Origin: Fimousia sp045616445
Lineage (GTDB): Bacteria > Bacillota > Clostridia > Lachnospirales > Lachnospiraceae
Direction of reading: 5' to 3'
Length of the DNA stretch: 64,000 nt
Assembly (NCBI GenBank): GCA_045616445.1
Contig: JAZLGR010000018.1
Location: 186,001-250,000 of the forward strand
Both the position numbers and the translations under genes were made by a program. Of the stretch, positions 18,188 through 27,437 are shown piece after piece. How positions within the stretch are numbered: the first letter of the stretch is position 1; each line of letters opens with the position of its first letter. Below the pieces are notes generated by a model. It was not told the origin of the DNA. It was given only the letters and a program-made list of their open reading frames with translations, and made no database searches.

Positions 18188-19468
18188 TTAGTCAGCTTTT
18201 TCTACGGAAGACCAGTATTTAACTACTTCGTCAGCTAATGCAGCACGGTCAATCTGTCCGTCTAAGTATTTCTGCATTGTAGCACCCATTACGGAGTAGT
18301 GATCATCTGGAAGGTAGTTGTAACCATCGATTAAAGCGTCGTTATCAGCGTATTCTTTAACAGAAGCTCCTAAAGGATCAAGACCTTCAGCTGGGATGTT
18401 ACCATATGCAGGTACGAGTGCACATGTTTCTGTTAAGAACTTGTTACCTTCTGCATCATATACTAACCAGTTAAGGAAGTCTTTAGCAGCCTGGCGCTGT
18501 TCGTCTGTTGTGTATTCAGAGCTGTCGATGAAGAAGTATTTGGAACCGCCACCAACTAATTTAGCGTTTGTTCCATCTTCCATGTTCTGAGGAATAGGCA
18601 TCATACCAAGTTTTTCGCTAACTTCGTATTCGTTCATCATAGCCCAATCCCAGTTACCACCGAACATGAATGCGATTTCGCCTTCAGCAAGTTTCTGTTC
18701 GGAAACTTCACGTTCTGCAGAGATAGCAGCGTCTTTAGCATAGTTGTTTTCTTTCATAACATCGAAGTAATCCATTAAAGAGTTGAATTTTTCGTTGTCA
18801 ACAACGTTAGCTTTGCCAGCATAGAGATCGTCAACGTAAGCGTTGCAATCTTCCTGTTCTTCGTAAACCTGAGATAAGAAGTGACCTGCTAAGGACCAGT
18901 CTTCTTTCATGATACCACATGGAGCTTCCATGCCACCTTTCTTAAGTTCATCTAAGAGACCTTTGAAAGCGTCGAGTGTAGCATAGTCAGCTGGGTTGAA
19001 TTCTTTACCTGTGATAGCTTCGATTGCTGTAGCGTTGTACATTAAACCACGAGCTTCAACACAAACAGGGAAACCTAAAACTTTGTCATCTACGGATACT
19101 GCACATTTTGTATCTTTAACCCAATCCTGATCGCTTAAATCGATAGCGTGGTCTGGTCCAAGAGAGTAAACGTCTTTAGCATCTACCATAGATAATGTGT
19201 AAGGTTCGTTAGCAGCGTATTTGGATGCCATGTGAGCAGCTACTGTATCGCTAGAGTAGTAGATTTCTACTTTAACGCCAGTTTTTTCAGAGTATTCTGC
19301 AGCCATTTCTTCAAACTGAGACTGGATTTCAGATTTGGAGTTGAATACTGTGATAGCAACATCGCCGCCTTCTTTTTTGTCGCCGTCAGCAGAACCTTTG
19401 GATCCACCACAAGCAACTAAAGAAAGAGCCATTACAGCTACTAAGAGTAAGCTAAGTAACTTTTTCAT
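18188..19468 (-). CDS. ABC transporter sugar-binding lipoprotein (family 1 solute-binding protein)
   Basis: Extracellular carbohydrate-binding lipoprotein of an importer. The N-terminus is a lipoprotein signal, MKKLLSLLLVAVMALSLVACGG, with lipobox LVAC so that Cys22 is lipidated, followed by a Gly/Ser/Lys linker. The 426-aa mature body is a typical SBP_bac_1 with aromatic-rich sugar-site segments (GGNWDWAMMNEYE). The start at 19468 is preceded by AGGAGG. No permease or ATPase gene is adjacent, so its membrane partners lie elsewhere. It is divergent from a LacI regulator and its leader holds palindromic operators, so it is almost certainly sugar-regulated. Confidence 0.9.
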   Translation of the reverse strand: MKKLLSLLLVAVMALSLVACGGSKGSADGDKKEGGDVAITVFNSKSEIQSQFEEMAAEYSEKTGVKVEIYYSSDTVAAHMASKYAANEPYTLSMVDAKDVYSLGPDHAIDLSDQDWVKDTKCAVSVDDKVLGFPVCVEARGLMYNATAIEAITGKEFNPADYATLDAFKGLLDELKKGGMEAPCGIMKEDWSLAGHFLSQVYEEQEDCNAYVDDLYAGKANVVDNEKFNSLMDYFDVMKENNYAKDAAISAEREVSEQKLAEGEIAFMFGGNWDWAMMNEYEVSEKLGMMPIPQNMEDGTNAKLVGGGSKYFFIDSSEYTTDEQRQAAKDFLNWLVYDAEGNKFLTETCALVPAYGNIPAEGLDPLGASVKEYADNDALIDGYNYLPDDHYSVMGATMQKYLDGQIDRAALADEVVKYWSSVEKAD

Positions 19469-19505
19469 AGTTGTACCTCCTAAAAAGTTAAAAAAATAAA
19501 TATGA

Positions 19506-19529
19506 AATTGTGGAAGCGGTTCCACAATT
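19506..19529. promoter_or_regulatory. LacI-family operator O2 (proximal to the binding-protein gene)
   Basis: The palindrome AATTGTGGAA-GCGG-TTCCACAATT, with ten perfectly paired bases on each side and a central CG, lies in the 5' leader of the solute-binding protein gene. The core TGGAAGCGGTTCCA is also close to a CcpA cre site, so CcpA is an alternative binder. Confidence 0.75.
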
Positions 19530-19629
19530 AAGCAAAAAAATGCACCCGACAGACTGTTACTTGAAGGAAAAATGATCCATCAGGCTTGTTTTCCTGCTTA
19601 ATTATAAAAATCGCTTCAGAGCTTGAGTA

Positions 19630-19639
19630 GAATCGATTC
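19630..19639. promoter_or_regulatory. Possible weak operator O3
   Basis: GAATCGATTC is a perfect 10-bp palindrome with the same central CG and GAATCG half-site as O1, but it lacks the outer GTG/CAC arms. Confidence 0.3.
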
Positions 19640-19708
19640 CGGGGAAAAGAGTAAACAACCGAAAATGACATGGAAACAGTTGTTGCCTCTTAAAAGAGTG
19701 GACATAAT

Positions 19709-19724
19709 GTGGAATCGGTTCCAC
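19709..19724. promoter_or_regulatory. LacI-family operator O1 (at the promoter)
   Basis: GTGGAA-TCGG-TTCCAC shares all outer bases with O2. It starts about 14 bp downstream of the -10 box of the minus-strand promoter, so a bound repressor would block the start region. The centres of O1 and O2 are 199 bp apart. Confidence 0.75.
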
Positions 19725-19737
19725 GTCTGATAGAATC

Positions 19738-19767
19738 AATATAGCATACGATTAGCATATTTGTCAA
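19738..19767 (-). promoter_or_regulatory. Promoter of the sugar-binding protein gene
   Basis: On the minus strand: TTGACA, an 18-nt spacer and TATATT. Transcription from here would give a leader of about 260 nt containing O1, O3 and O2. Confidence 0.6.
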
Positions 19768-19854
19768 CGGTTAAATTATTATTCGTATACAGGCAAATAC
19801 TGCAAAAATCTAACATTTTGGTATCAATTGCTTTCATTTCCATATGAGATATGA

Positions 19855-19883
19855 TTGATAAACCCCAGTATTTTGGCTATAAT
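19855..19883 (+). promoter_or_regulatory. Promoter of the LacI regulator gene
   Basis: TTGATA, a 17-nt spacer and TATAAT, 61 nt before the start codon; no operator-like palindrome overlaps it. Confidence 0.65.
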
Positions 19884-19944
19884 TATGTAAATGTAATTTT
19901 TAGAATTTTGAAGGAATGTTACGATTAGGGTATAAGGAATAATT

Positions 19945-20958
19945 ATGGCTAGTATTTCAGATGTTGCAAAGAAGGCAGGAGTGGGGGTAGGAACTGTCTC
20001 AAGAGTAATAAGCGGGAACGGCTACGTTGCAGAAAAGACCAGGGAGAGAGTGGAAGCTGCAATTGAAGCATTGAATTATGTGCCGAATGAAATGGCAAGG
20101 AACCTTACCAGACAGCGGTCAAAAACCATTGGCTTGATCGTGCCTGATATCACCAATTTTTTCTTTTCCATGTTAGTGAATGAAGTGGAACAGCGTCTCC
20201 ATAAGTTAGGATACCGGACACTGTTATGCAGCTGCAATGGAGATAAAGACAATGAAAAGGACTATCTGGACCATCTGGATCAGAACCTGGTAGATGGAAT
20301 TATCACCGCATCCAGTTTACTGTCCGGTGAACGGTATGCCAATATCAAAAAACCTATGGTGTCTTTAGAATGTATACTCTCTGAAGATATCCCAATGGTT
20401 TGTACAGATCACAAAGAAGGTGGACGAAGAGCTGCTCAGATGTTGATTAACGCAGGCTGTCAGCATGTATTACAGTTTAGAGATTCCTTAGATCAGCAGA
20501 TCAAGGACAGAGGAGAAGAATTTCAGGCGACGTTAGATCATTTTCCATATGCACTTCGCCATATCGAGTTTGAGAGAGTAATCAGAGAAGCAGGTATAAA
20601 GTACAGCGAAGTATTTACCAACGGTGCAGTATCCATGCGGGAACAGAGACACCGTGCGGAAGATGGATTTAATCTCTATTCCGATGTGGATGGAGTGATG
20701 GCAACCGATATTCTGGCATTGCAGTATGCCCATGTTGCCATGTCCCATGGAAAGAAGATACCAGAAGAATTGAAGATTGTGGCTTATGATGGTACAGATC
20801 TGGTGAAGATTTTCTATCCGGAGCTCAATTCCATCGTTCAGCCGGTTGCAATGATTGCCGAGAAGGCAGTAGAACTGCTCATTCAGCAGATTCGCGGAGA
20901 AAAAGTGGAAGAGATGATTAATATCCTTCCAATCTATACACTTGAAAAGTGGAAGTAG
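19945..20958 (+). CDS. LacI family transcriptional regulator
   Basis: DNA-binding sugar-responsive repressor. The N-terminal helix-turn-helix SISDVAKKAGVGVGTVSRVISG (residues ~3-24) and hinge helix (YVPNEMARNLTRQRSKTIGLIVPDI) are followed by a periplasmic-binding-protein-like effector domain to residue 337. It is divergent from the sugar-binding lipoprotein gene, whose leader has two palindromes with the central CG typical of LacI-family operators; regulation of that gene is the simplest reading. The effector sugar is unknown. Confidence 0.92.
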   Translation: MASISDVAKKAGVGVGTVSRVISGNGYVAEKTRERVEAAIEALNYVPNEMARNLTRQRSKTIGLIVPDITNFFFSMLVNEVEQRLHKLGYRTLLCSCNGDKDNEKDYLDHLDQNLVDGIITASSLLSGERYANIKKPMVSLECILSEDIPMVCTDHKEGGRRAAQMLINAGCQHVLQFRDSLDQQIKDRGEEFQATLDHFPYALRHIEFERVIREAGIKYSEVFTNGAVSMREQRHRAEDGFNLYSDVDGVMATDILALQYAHVAMSHGKKIPEELKIVAYDGTDLVKIFYPELNSIVQPVAMIAEKAVELLIQQIRGEKVEEMINILPIYTLEKWK

Positions 20959-20975
20959 ACAATATTGCTATTATC

Positions 20976-21009
20976 AAAGAACATTGTGCTATATCACAGT
21001 GTTCTTTTT
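20976..21009 (+). terminator. Terminator after the LacI gene
   Basis: AAAGAACATTGTG, a 6-nt loop, and CACAGTGTTCTTTTT pair with one G-U, ending in a T run. Confidence 0.82.
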
Positions 21010-21104
21010 GTATTAAGCATAATTTTGAAAGATGAGTGAGTTTTTCTGAAGTTTTTAGTAGTACTGTCTGTTTTTGAGTTGAAGCGTGAAGGAAGGTATC
21101 AATA

Positions 21105-21138
21105 TAAAAAAGAGACTGTCACATAAAGCAACAGTCTC
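21105..21138 (-). terminator. Terminator of the activase gene
   Basis: In minus-strand orientation GAGACTGT, an 11-nt loop and ACAGTCTC are followed by TTTTTT, 12 bp after the stop codon of the 1410-aa gene. Confidence 0.82.
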
Positions 21139-21150
21139 AAAACACCACAA

Positions 21151-24100
21151 TTATTCACTTTCCAGATTCTTCTGCGCTGCACTGAGCATCAGCTTGATTC
21201 GGTTCACCTGGTTAACTTCAGATGCACCCGGGTCATAGTCGATGGCTACGATATTCGCCTTAGGGAAAGCAAGTCGTAATTCCTTGATTACCCCTTTACC
21301 TACAACGTGGTTTGGTAAGCAGGCAAATGGCTGTGTGCAGACGATGTTTGGTGCGCCTGAGTGGATTAACTCAATCATCTCGCCGGTTAAGAACCAGCCT
21401 TCACCAGTCTGGTTTCCTAAGGAGACAAATGGTTCTGCGTAGGAAGCAAGATCCTGGATCCTTGCAGGTGCATCAAAACGTTTGGATTTTTCAAGCTCTT
21501 TTCGAAGTGTGGAGCGGTAGCGTTCCACAAAGGAGATACCTGCACGGGAAGCAAGCACATCTTTTTTGGAACGTCCAAGGTATTTTTCCTTGTATTCCAT
21601 GTTGTAGAAGCTGTATAAGAAGAAGTCTAATAAATCAGGCATAACTGCTTCCGCGCCTTCTGCTTCTAAAAGATCTACTAAATGGTTGTTTGCATCCGGT
21701 AAGAACTTAACTAAGATTTCACCTACGATACCAACACGAGGTTTCTTGATGTCGAGAAGCTCGATTTCATCAAAGTCTCGGATGATACCACGGATATTTC
21801 TTCTGAATTCAGAGAACTTACCGTTCTGAACGGATTTCTGACAACGTTTTCTCCACATTGCGTGAAGCTCATTTACAGAACCTGGAGTTCTTTCGTAAGG
21901 TCTTGTACGATAAACCACTCTCATGAATAAGTCACCGTAAACGATGGCCTGAATTGCCTTGTTGACAAAAGCAGGAGTGATTTTAAAGCCTTCATTCTTT
22001 TCGATACCCTGAACAGATAAGGAGATTACTGGGATATGTCCCATGCCAGCTTTTTCAAGGGCACGACGGATAAATCCGATATAGTTGGTTGCACGACATC
22101 CGCCACCGGTCTGGGTAATCATAACCGCTACCTTATCATTGTCATATCTTCCGGAGAGAAGGGCAGTCATAATCTGACCGACAACGATTAAGGATGGATA
22201 ACATGCATCGTTGTTTACATATTTTAAGCCAGTGTTGATGCCTTCTTTACCCATCTCAGGAAGAATCTCCAGATTATATCCTGCAGATTTGGCAGCTGGC
22301 TGTAAAATGTCGAAATGGATTGGTGACATCTGTGGACAAAGCAGTGTGTAACCAGAATCCTTCATCTCTTTTGTGAATTCCACGCGATTAATGTTGGCTG
22401 GAACTGGCTGTGGTTCGATGCCACGACGCTTACGCACGCCAACTGCAGAGATTAAGGAACGGATACGAATTCTTGCAGCACCTAAATTGCTTACTTCGTC
22501 AATCTTCAGTACGGTGTAGATACGACCGGACTTGGATAAGATGTCATTGACACAGTCTGTGGTAACTGCATCTAAGCCACAACCGAAGGAGAAGAGCTGG
22601 ATCACCTCAAGCTGAGGATGCTTCTTCGCATAGTTGGCAGCTTTGTAAAGTCTGGAATGATACATCCACTGGTCAGATACGATGAGTGGTCGTTCGATAT
22701 CATTGCCTAAATGGGAGATGGAATCTTCGCTTAATACGGCAATTCCGTAGGAAGTGATCAGTTCCGGAATACCATGGTTGATTTCTGGGTCAACGTGGTA
22801 TGGACGGCCACAGAGAACGATTCCTGTGTTGCCTGTTTCAGCAAGCCATGCAAGGGCTTCTTCCCCTTTCGCTTTAACATCGAGACGAACGTGTTCCGCT
22901 TCTGTGTAAGCATTCTCTACTGCATTGATGATTTCCTTCTTGGAAATGTCATAGGCCTCGCCTAATTCTTCGTAGAGACGACGGGCAAGTGCAGTTGGAT
23001 TATCCAGTGCTAAGAATGGATTCATAAAATGAATGCTGTCATCATGAAGCTCATCCATGTTGTTCTTGATATTTTCTGCATAGGAAGTAACCATTGGACA
23101 GTTGTAGTGGTTGTTTGCATCTGGAGATTCGTTCTGTTCATATGGAATACATGGATAGAAGATGTCCTTGATGCCATGGTCAATTAACCATTTCACATGT
23201 CCGTGGGCTAACTTGGCTGGATAACACTCGGATTCACTTGGGATGGATTCGATTCCAAGCTCATAAATCTTCTTGGAAGACTTTGGAGAGAGGATAACAC
23301 GGAATCCCAGTGTGGTGAAGAATGTATACCAGAATGGGTAGTTTTCATACATATTCAGTACTCGTGGAAGACCCATCACGCCACGAGATGCTTTATCTTC
23401 TTTTAATGGCTTGTAGCCAAAGATTCTGTCTAATTTATACTGATAGAGGTTTGGTACGTCAGTATTGGTCTTTTCTTTTCCAGCGCCCTTCTCACAGCGG
23501 TTACCTGTGATAAAACGACGATTTCCGGAGAACTTGTTGATGGTAAGTAAGCAGTGGTTCATACAGCCTTTACATCTGGCCATGCTTGTGGTTACTTCAA
23601 GATTTAAGATTTCCTCGATGGAGAGCATGTTGGAAGTCATGCCATCTTCGTAACGTTCTCTGGCAATTAAAGCCGCGCCAAATGCACCCATAATACCTGC
23701 AATGTCCGGGCGGATCGCCTGACAGCCGGAGATCAGCTCAAAGCTTCGTAAAACTGCATCATTGTAGAAAGTACCACCCTGTACAACGATATTCTCGCCC
23801 AAATCCTTTGGATCAGTTAACTTGATTACTTTTAAAAGAGCGTTCTTGATAACGGAATATGCAAGACCTGCAGAAATATCTGCTACGGAAGCGCCTTCCT
23901 TCTGAGCCTGTTTTACCTTGGAATTCATGAATACGGTACAACGGGAACCGAGGTCGATCGGTGTCTGTGCGGTCAATGCCACTTTGGCAAAATCCTGTAC
24001 GCTGTAGTTTAATCCCTTGGCAAATGTTTCGATGAAGGATCCACATCCTGAGGAGCAGGCTTCATTTAACATAACGTTATCAACTGCATTGTTCTTAATC

Positions 24101-25383
24101 TTGATACATTTCATATCCTGACCGCCGATATCTAAGATACAGTCAACGTCAGGGTTGAAGAATGCTGCTGCATAGTAGTGCGCGATGGTTTCTACTTCAC
24201 CGAAATCAAGCTCTAAGGCTGCCTTGATGAGGGCTTCCCCATAACCTGTGGAGCAGGAAGCGACGATGTTGGCTTCTGCAGGGATGATTTCGCTGATTTC
24301 TTTTACCGCTTTGATGGTTGTATTCAGTGGACTTCCGTTGTTGGAAGAGTAGAAGCTGTATAAGAGCTGTCCGTCTTCGCCTACTAAAGCAACCTTGGTT
24401 GTTGTGGAGCCGGCATCGATTCCTAAGAAACAGTTGCCGTGGTAGGTTCTGATGTCACCCTTCACAACCTTATGCTGGCTGTGTCTTTCAAGGAACGCAT
24501 CATATTCTGCCTCATCCTTGAAAAGTGGGTCCATACGTTCTACTTCCACTTCTAATTTAATGTCTTTTCCAAATTCCTCTAACAGGTCTGCCAGTGAGAT
24601 GACACAGTTTTCATCTGCATGAAGTGCTGCACCCATTGCTGCGAATAAGTGGGAATGGGTTGGTGCAATGATTTCTTCATCCTTTAATTTTAAGGTGCGA
24701 ATAAATGCTTCCTTTAATTCGGAAAGAAAGTGGAGTGGGCCGCCAAGGAATGCAACGTTACCACGAATTGGTTTTCCGCATGCTAATCCGGAGATTGTCT
24801 GATTTACAACTGCCTGAAAGATGGAAGCAGAAAGATTCTCCTTGGTTGCACCTTCGTTGATCAAAGGCTGAATGTCTGTTTTTGCAAATACACCGCATCT
24901 GGCAGCGATTGGATAGATGGTATCGTAGTTTTTCGCATATTCATTCAGACCGGAAGCATCTGTCTGTAACAGAGTCGCCATCTGGTCAATGAAGGAACCA
25001 GTTCCACCGGCACATACACCGTTCATTCGCTGGTCAATACCATTGGTGAAATAGATGATTTTTGCATCTTCGCCACCTAATTCGATGGCAACATCACAGT
25101 GAGGCGCGTAGTCCTGAAGTGCTTCAGACACACAGACAACCTCCTGACAAAATGGGATGTTCAGATACTGGGAAATAGCCATACCACCGGAACCGGTTAC
25201 AGTAGGCATCAACTCGATATCACCGCCTAATTTGGCACGTGCATCCCTTAAAAGGTCAGATAATGTTCCTGGAATGTTAGCAAAATGTCGTCTATAATCA
25301 GAGAATAAAATCTCGTGATGTTTGTTGATAATAATAACTTTTACTGTGGTAGATCCAATATCAATACCTAAACGTGTTTTCAT
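21151..25383 (-). CDS. Large 2-hydroxyacyl-CoA dehydratase activase-like protein (double BcrAD/BadFG ATPase + DUF2229)
   Basis: A 1410-aa protein with two tandem activator-type ATPase domains and a C-terminal DUF2229/CoA-enzyme-activase region. Domain 1 (about 1-290) has DIGSTTVKV, the [4Fe-4S] Cys motifs GVCAGGTGSFID and ARCGVFAKTD; domain 2 (about 320-590) repeats this as GIDAGSTTTKVAL, ACSSGCGSFIE and SRCTVFMNSK. A Cys cluster CKGCMNHC follows near 615, then the DUF2229-like part. Single-domain relatives use ATP to drive an electron into 2-hydroxyacyl-CoA dehydratases. The role of the giant fusion, common in Clostridia, is not established. No dehydratase subunit lies nearby. Confidence 0.88.
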   Translation of the reverse strand: MKTRLGIDIGSTTVKVIIINKHHEILFSDYRRHFANIPGTLSDLLRDARAKLGGDIELMPTVTGSGGMAISQYLNIPFCQEVVCVSEALQDYAPHCDVAIELGGEDAKIIYFTNGIDQRMNGVCAGGTGSFIDQMATLLQTDASGLNEYAKNYDTIYPIAARCGVFAKTDIQPLINEGATKENLSASIFQAVVNQTISGLACGKPIRGNVAFLGGPLHFLSELKEAFIRTLKLKDEEIIAPTHSHLFAAMGAALHADENCVISLADLLEEFGKDIKLEVEVERMDPLFKDEAEYDAFLERHSQHKVVKGDIRTYHGNCFLGIDAGSTTTKVALVGEDGQLLYSFYSSNNGSPLNTTIKAVKEISEIIPAEANIVASCSTGYGEALIKAALELDFGEVETIAHYYAAAFFNPDVDCILDIGGQDMKCIKIKNNAVDNVMLNEACSSGCGSFIETFAKGLNYSVQDFAKVALTAQTPIDLGSRCTVFMNSKVKQAQKEGASVADISAGLAYSVIKNALLKVIKLTDPKDLGENIVVQGGTFYNDAVLRSFELISGCQAIRPDIAGIMGAFGAALIARERYEDGMTSNMLSIEEILNLEVTTSMARCKGCMNHCLLTINKFSGNRRFITGNRCEKGAGKEKTNTDVPNLYQYKLDRIFGYKPLKEDKASRGVMGLPRVLNMYENYPFWYTFFTTLGFRVILSPKSSKKIYELGIESIPSESECYPAKLAHGHVKWLIDHGIKDIFYPCIPYEQNESPDANNHYNCPMVTSYAENIKNNMDELHDDSIHFMNPFLALDNPTALARRLYEELGEAYDISKKEIINAVENAYTEAEHVRLDVKAKGEEALAWLAETGNTGIVLCGRPYHVDPEINHGIPELITSYGIAVLSEDSISHLGNDIERPLIVSDQWMYHSRLYKAANYAKKHPQLEVIQLFSFGCGLDAVTTDCVNDILSKSGRIYTVLKIDEVSNLGAARIRIRSLISAVGVRKRRGIEPQPVPANINRVEFTKEMKDSGYTLLCPQMSPIHFDILQPAAKSAGYNLEILPEMGKEGINTGLKYVNNDACYPSLIVVGQIMTALLSGRYDNDKVAVMITQTGGGCRATNYIGFIRRALEKAGMGHIPVISLSVQGIEKNEGFKITPAFVNKAIQAIVYGDLFMRVVYRTRPYERTPGSVNELHAMWRKRCQKSVQNGKFSEFRRNIRGIIRDFDEIELLDIKKPRVGIVGEILVKFLPDANNHLVDLLEAEGAEAVMPDLLDFFLYSFYNMEYKEKYLGRSKKDVLASRAGISFVERYRSTLRKELEKSKRFDAPARIQDLASYAEPFVSLGNQTGEGWFLTGEMIELIHSGAPNIVCTQPFACLPNHVVGKGVIKELRLAFPKANIVAIDYDPGASEVNQVNRIKLMLSAAQKNLESE

Positions 25384-25440
25384 AGTAATACCTCATTTTT
25401 CTAAAATTCTAAAAAAATCGAAAAGTAGACCATTATTGCT

Positions 25441-25469
25441 ATTATATAAGAAGATATTTGAAAATACAA
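25441..25469 (-). promoter_or_regulatory. Promoter of the activase gene
   Basis: On the minus strand: TTGTAT, a 17-nt spacer and TATAAT, 58 nt before the start codon. Confidence 0.6.
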
Positions 25470-25515
25470 GATGCATTGTCTATTATTTATTGCGAATTAA
25501 TTGGTTATTCTGAAT

Positions 25516-25544
25516 TTGACAAATATGCGCAACTTTTCTATAAT
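25516..25544 (+). promoter_or_regulatory. Consensus sigma-A promoter of corA
   Basis: TTGACA, a 17-nt spacer and TATAAT, a perfect consensus, 63 nt before the corA start. Confidence 0.78.
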
Positions 25545-25607
25545 TATTTTGATAATCGGATATTTATGTCGAAAATCAGGTGTGTTAAAAGTTGAAAGGG
25601 TTTAGTA

Positions 25608-26540
25608 ATGCTTCGTATTTTTCAGACAGTTAAGCGTAAAGTCGTTGAGATCGATACAATTGAAGAAGGCTGCTGGATTGCTTTGACAGATCCAACTGCA
25701 CGAGAACTGTTTCGCGTTACCAGTGAGATTGGCATTGATATGGACGCATTGAGAGCGCCGTTAGATGAAGAAGAGCGAGCACGTATTGAAGTGGAAGATT
25801 ATTATACTTCCATGATTTTTGATATTCCGACTATTGAAGAGAGAAATGAAAAGAATTATTACATGACAATTCCATGTGGTGTGTATATTACCGAGGATCA
25901 TATTGTAACGGTGTGCTTAGAGGACAACGCAATCTTAAAGTCCTTCATGGAAGGTAAGGTTCGAAACTTCTGGACCAATCGCAGGACCAGATTTATGCTT
26001 CAGATTTTGAACCGTGCAGTTACCGTATACCTTCAGTATCTTCGTATGATTGATAAGAAGAGTGATGAATTTGCGGAGAAGATGCATGAGACAACAGAGA
26101 ATCAGGCGCTGGTAGATATGTTAGAGCTTCAGAAGTCTCTGGTATATATCTCAACATCCTTAAGATCCAATGATGTAGTTTTAGAGAGACTCCGCAAGAT
26201 CAAAACCTTAAAGTTCTTCCAGGAAGATGAAGAGCTCTTAGAAGACGTGGTAATCGATCACAAACAGGCACTGGAGATGGCAGACATTTATGACAGCGTC
26301 CTTAGTGGAACAATGGATGCCTATGCTTCGGTTATCTCCAACAACATGAATATTGTCATGAAGGTACTTACGATTATTTCCATTGTCATGGCGGTTCCAA
26401 CGCTGATTGCCAGTGCCTGGGGGATGAACGTACCTGTACCACTTGCAGAGCATACCCATGGCTTTTTGCTTCTCTGTATTGCTTCTGCAGTGCTGAGTGG
26501 ATTCTGCCTATTAATATTGAAGAAACTGGATATGCTTTAG
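25608..26540 (+). CDS. corA: CorA family magnesium/divalent cation transporter
   Basis: Pentameric inner-membrane channel for Mg2+ or related divalent ions. The long N-terminal cytoplasmic domain (about 1-245) is followed by a coiled stalk helix and two C-terminal membrane helices; the first ends with the family signature GMN in SAWGMNVPVPL (near residue 272). The 310-aa length is standard. The C-terminus ends in basic residues (LILKKLDML), as in CorA. It is transcribed from a consensus promoter, with the rhomboid-like gene 21 nt downstream. Confidence 0.9.
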   Translation: MLRIFQTVKRKVVEIDTIEEGCWIALTDPTARELFRVTSEIGIDMDALRAPLDEEERARIEVEDYYTSMIFDIPTIEERNEKNYYMTIPCGVYITEDHIVTVCLEDNAILKSFMEGKVRNFWTNRRTRFMLQILNRAVTVYLQYLRMIDKKSDEFAEKMHETTENQALVDMLELQKSLVYISTSLRSNDVVLERLRKIKTLKFFQEDEELLEDVVIDHKQALEMADIYDSVLSGTMDAYASVISNNMNIVMKVLTIISIVMAVPTLIASAWGMNVPVPLAEHTHGFLLLCIASAVLSGFCLLILKKLDML

Positions 26541-26561
26541 AATAACATTTAGGAGAAGAAG

Positions 26562-27407
26562 ATGAATTTTTTAGATAAATTAGAACAGAAATTTGGAAGA
26601 TATGCTATCAGGGATTTAGCAAGATACCTTTGTTTCTGCTTTGTTGCAGGGGCAGTCATTGATTTTGTTGCACCAGGGATTTATGATACCTATCTTTCTC
26701 TGAATCCGTATATGATCCTCCATGGACAGGTATGGCGTCTGGTAACATTTTTACTGGCACCCCTTGTGAATATGAGATCGATCATTGGGATTTTATTTAT
26801 CTTTTTTGTGATTTCCCTCTATTATAATATCTGTCTTACCCTGCAGAGAATTTGGGGGGATTTTCGATTCAATATGTATATGCTGACTGGTATTTTAGGT
26901 ACCATTCTCTCAGCATTTATCTTATATTTTGTTACGAAATTCCAGTTTATTATGATGGACAGCTACTATATTCAGCTGGCCCTGTTCCTCGCATTTGCTT
27001 CCCTCTTTCCAAATCAGGAACTGCTTTTATATGGAATCTTACCAGTGAAGATGAAGTGGCTTGCCTACATTGATGTGGCTTATCTTGTCTACAGCTTTGT
27101 TATGGCCGGTGGTGGCATGTACGGATGGTGCGTACGAGTTTCCATCATCGTTTCTATCCTGAACTTCCTGATTTATTTCTTTGCAGGAAGAAATGGCCGC
27201 AGATATCGTCCAAGTGAAATCAAAAGAAAGAGAGAATTTAAAAAACGCGTACAACCGCCAGTGAAAAATGGTGCCAGACATAAATGTGCGGTTTGTAATA
27301 GAACTGAGCTTGACGATCCTACATTAGAATTTCGTTACTGCTCAAAATGTGAGGGTAATTATGAGTATTGCCAGGACCATCTATTTACCCACACCCACGT
27401 TAAATAA
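26562..27407 (+). CDS. Rhomboid-fold membrane protein (apparently non-catalytic) with C-terminal zinc-binding module
   Basis: A 281-aa protein with about six hydrophobic segments in residues 15-205 and the rhomboid-superfamily loop-1 motif in HGQVWRLVTFLLAP (near residue 54). The protease residues GxSG and a paired His are absent, so it looks like a derlin/TMEM115-type pseudoprotease. A basic linker follows, then a Cys/His cluster CAVC...YCSKC...YCQDH...THTH (about 243-280), likely binding one or two zinc ions. Similar membrane proteins occur in Lachnospiraceae without known function. It is co-transcribed with corA; pyk follows after 30 nt. Confidence 0.7.
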   Translation: MNFLDKLEQKFGRYAIRDLARYLCFCFVAGAVIDFVAPGIYDTYLSLNPYMILHGQVWRLVTFLLAPLVNMRSIIGILFIFFVISLYYNICLTLQRIWGDFRFNMYMLTGILGTILSAFILYFVTKFQFIMMDSYYIQLALFLAFASLFPNQELLLYGILPVKMKWLAYIDVAYLVYSFVMAGGGMYGWCVRVSIIVSILNFLIYFFAGRNGRRYRPSEIKRKREFKKRVQPPVKNGARHKCAVCNRTELDDPTLEFRYCSKCEGNYEYCQDHLFTHTHVK

Positions 27408-27437
27408 ACTGAGTGATTTTTAAGAGGAGAAACTACT

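Noticed and set aside
19500..19535. O2 palindrome as a CcpA cre site only.
   Set aside because: The core is close to cre, but the symmetric outer arms shared with O1 fit a dedicated LacI-family operator better; CcpA binding is not excluded.
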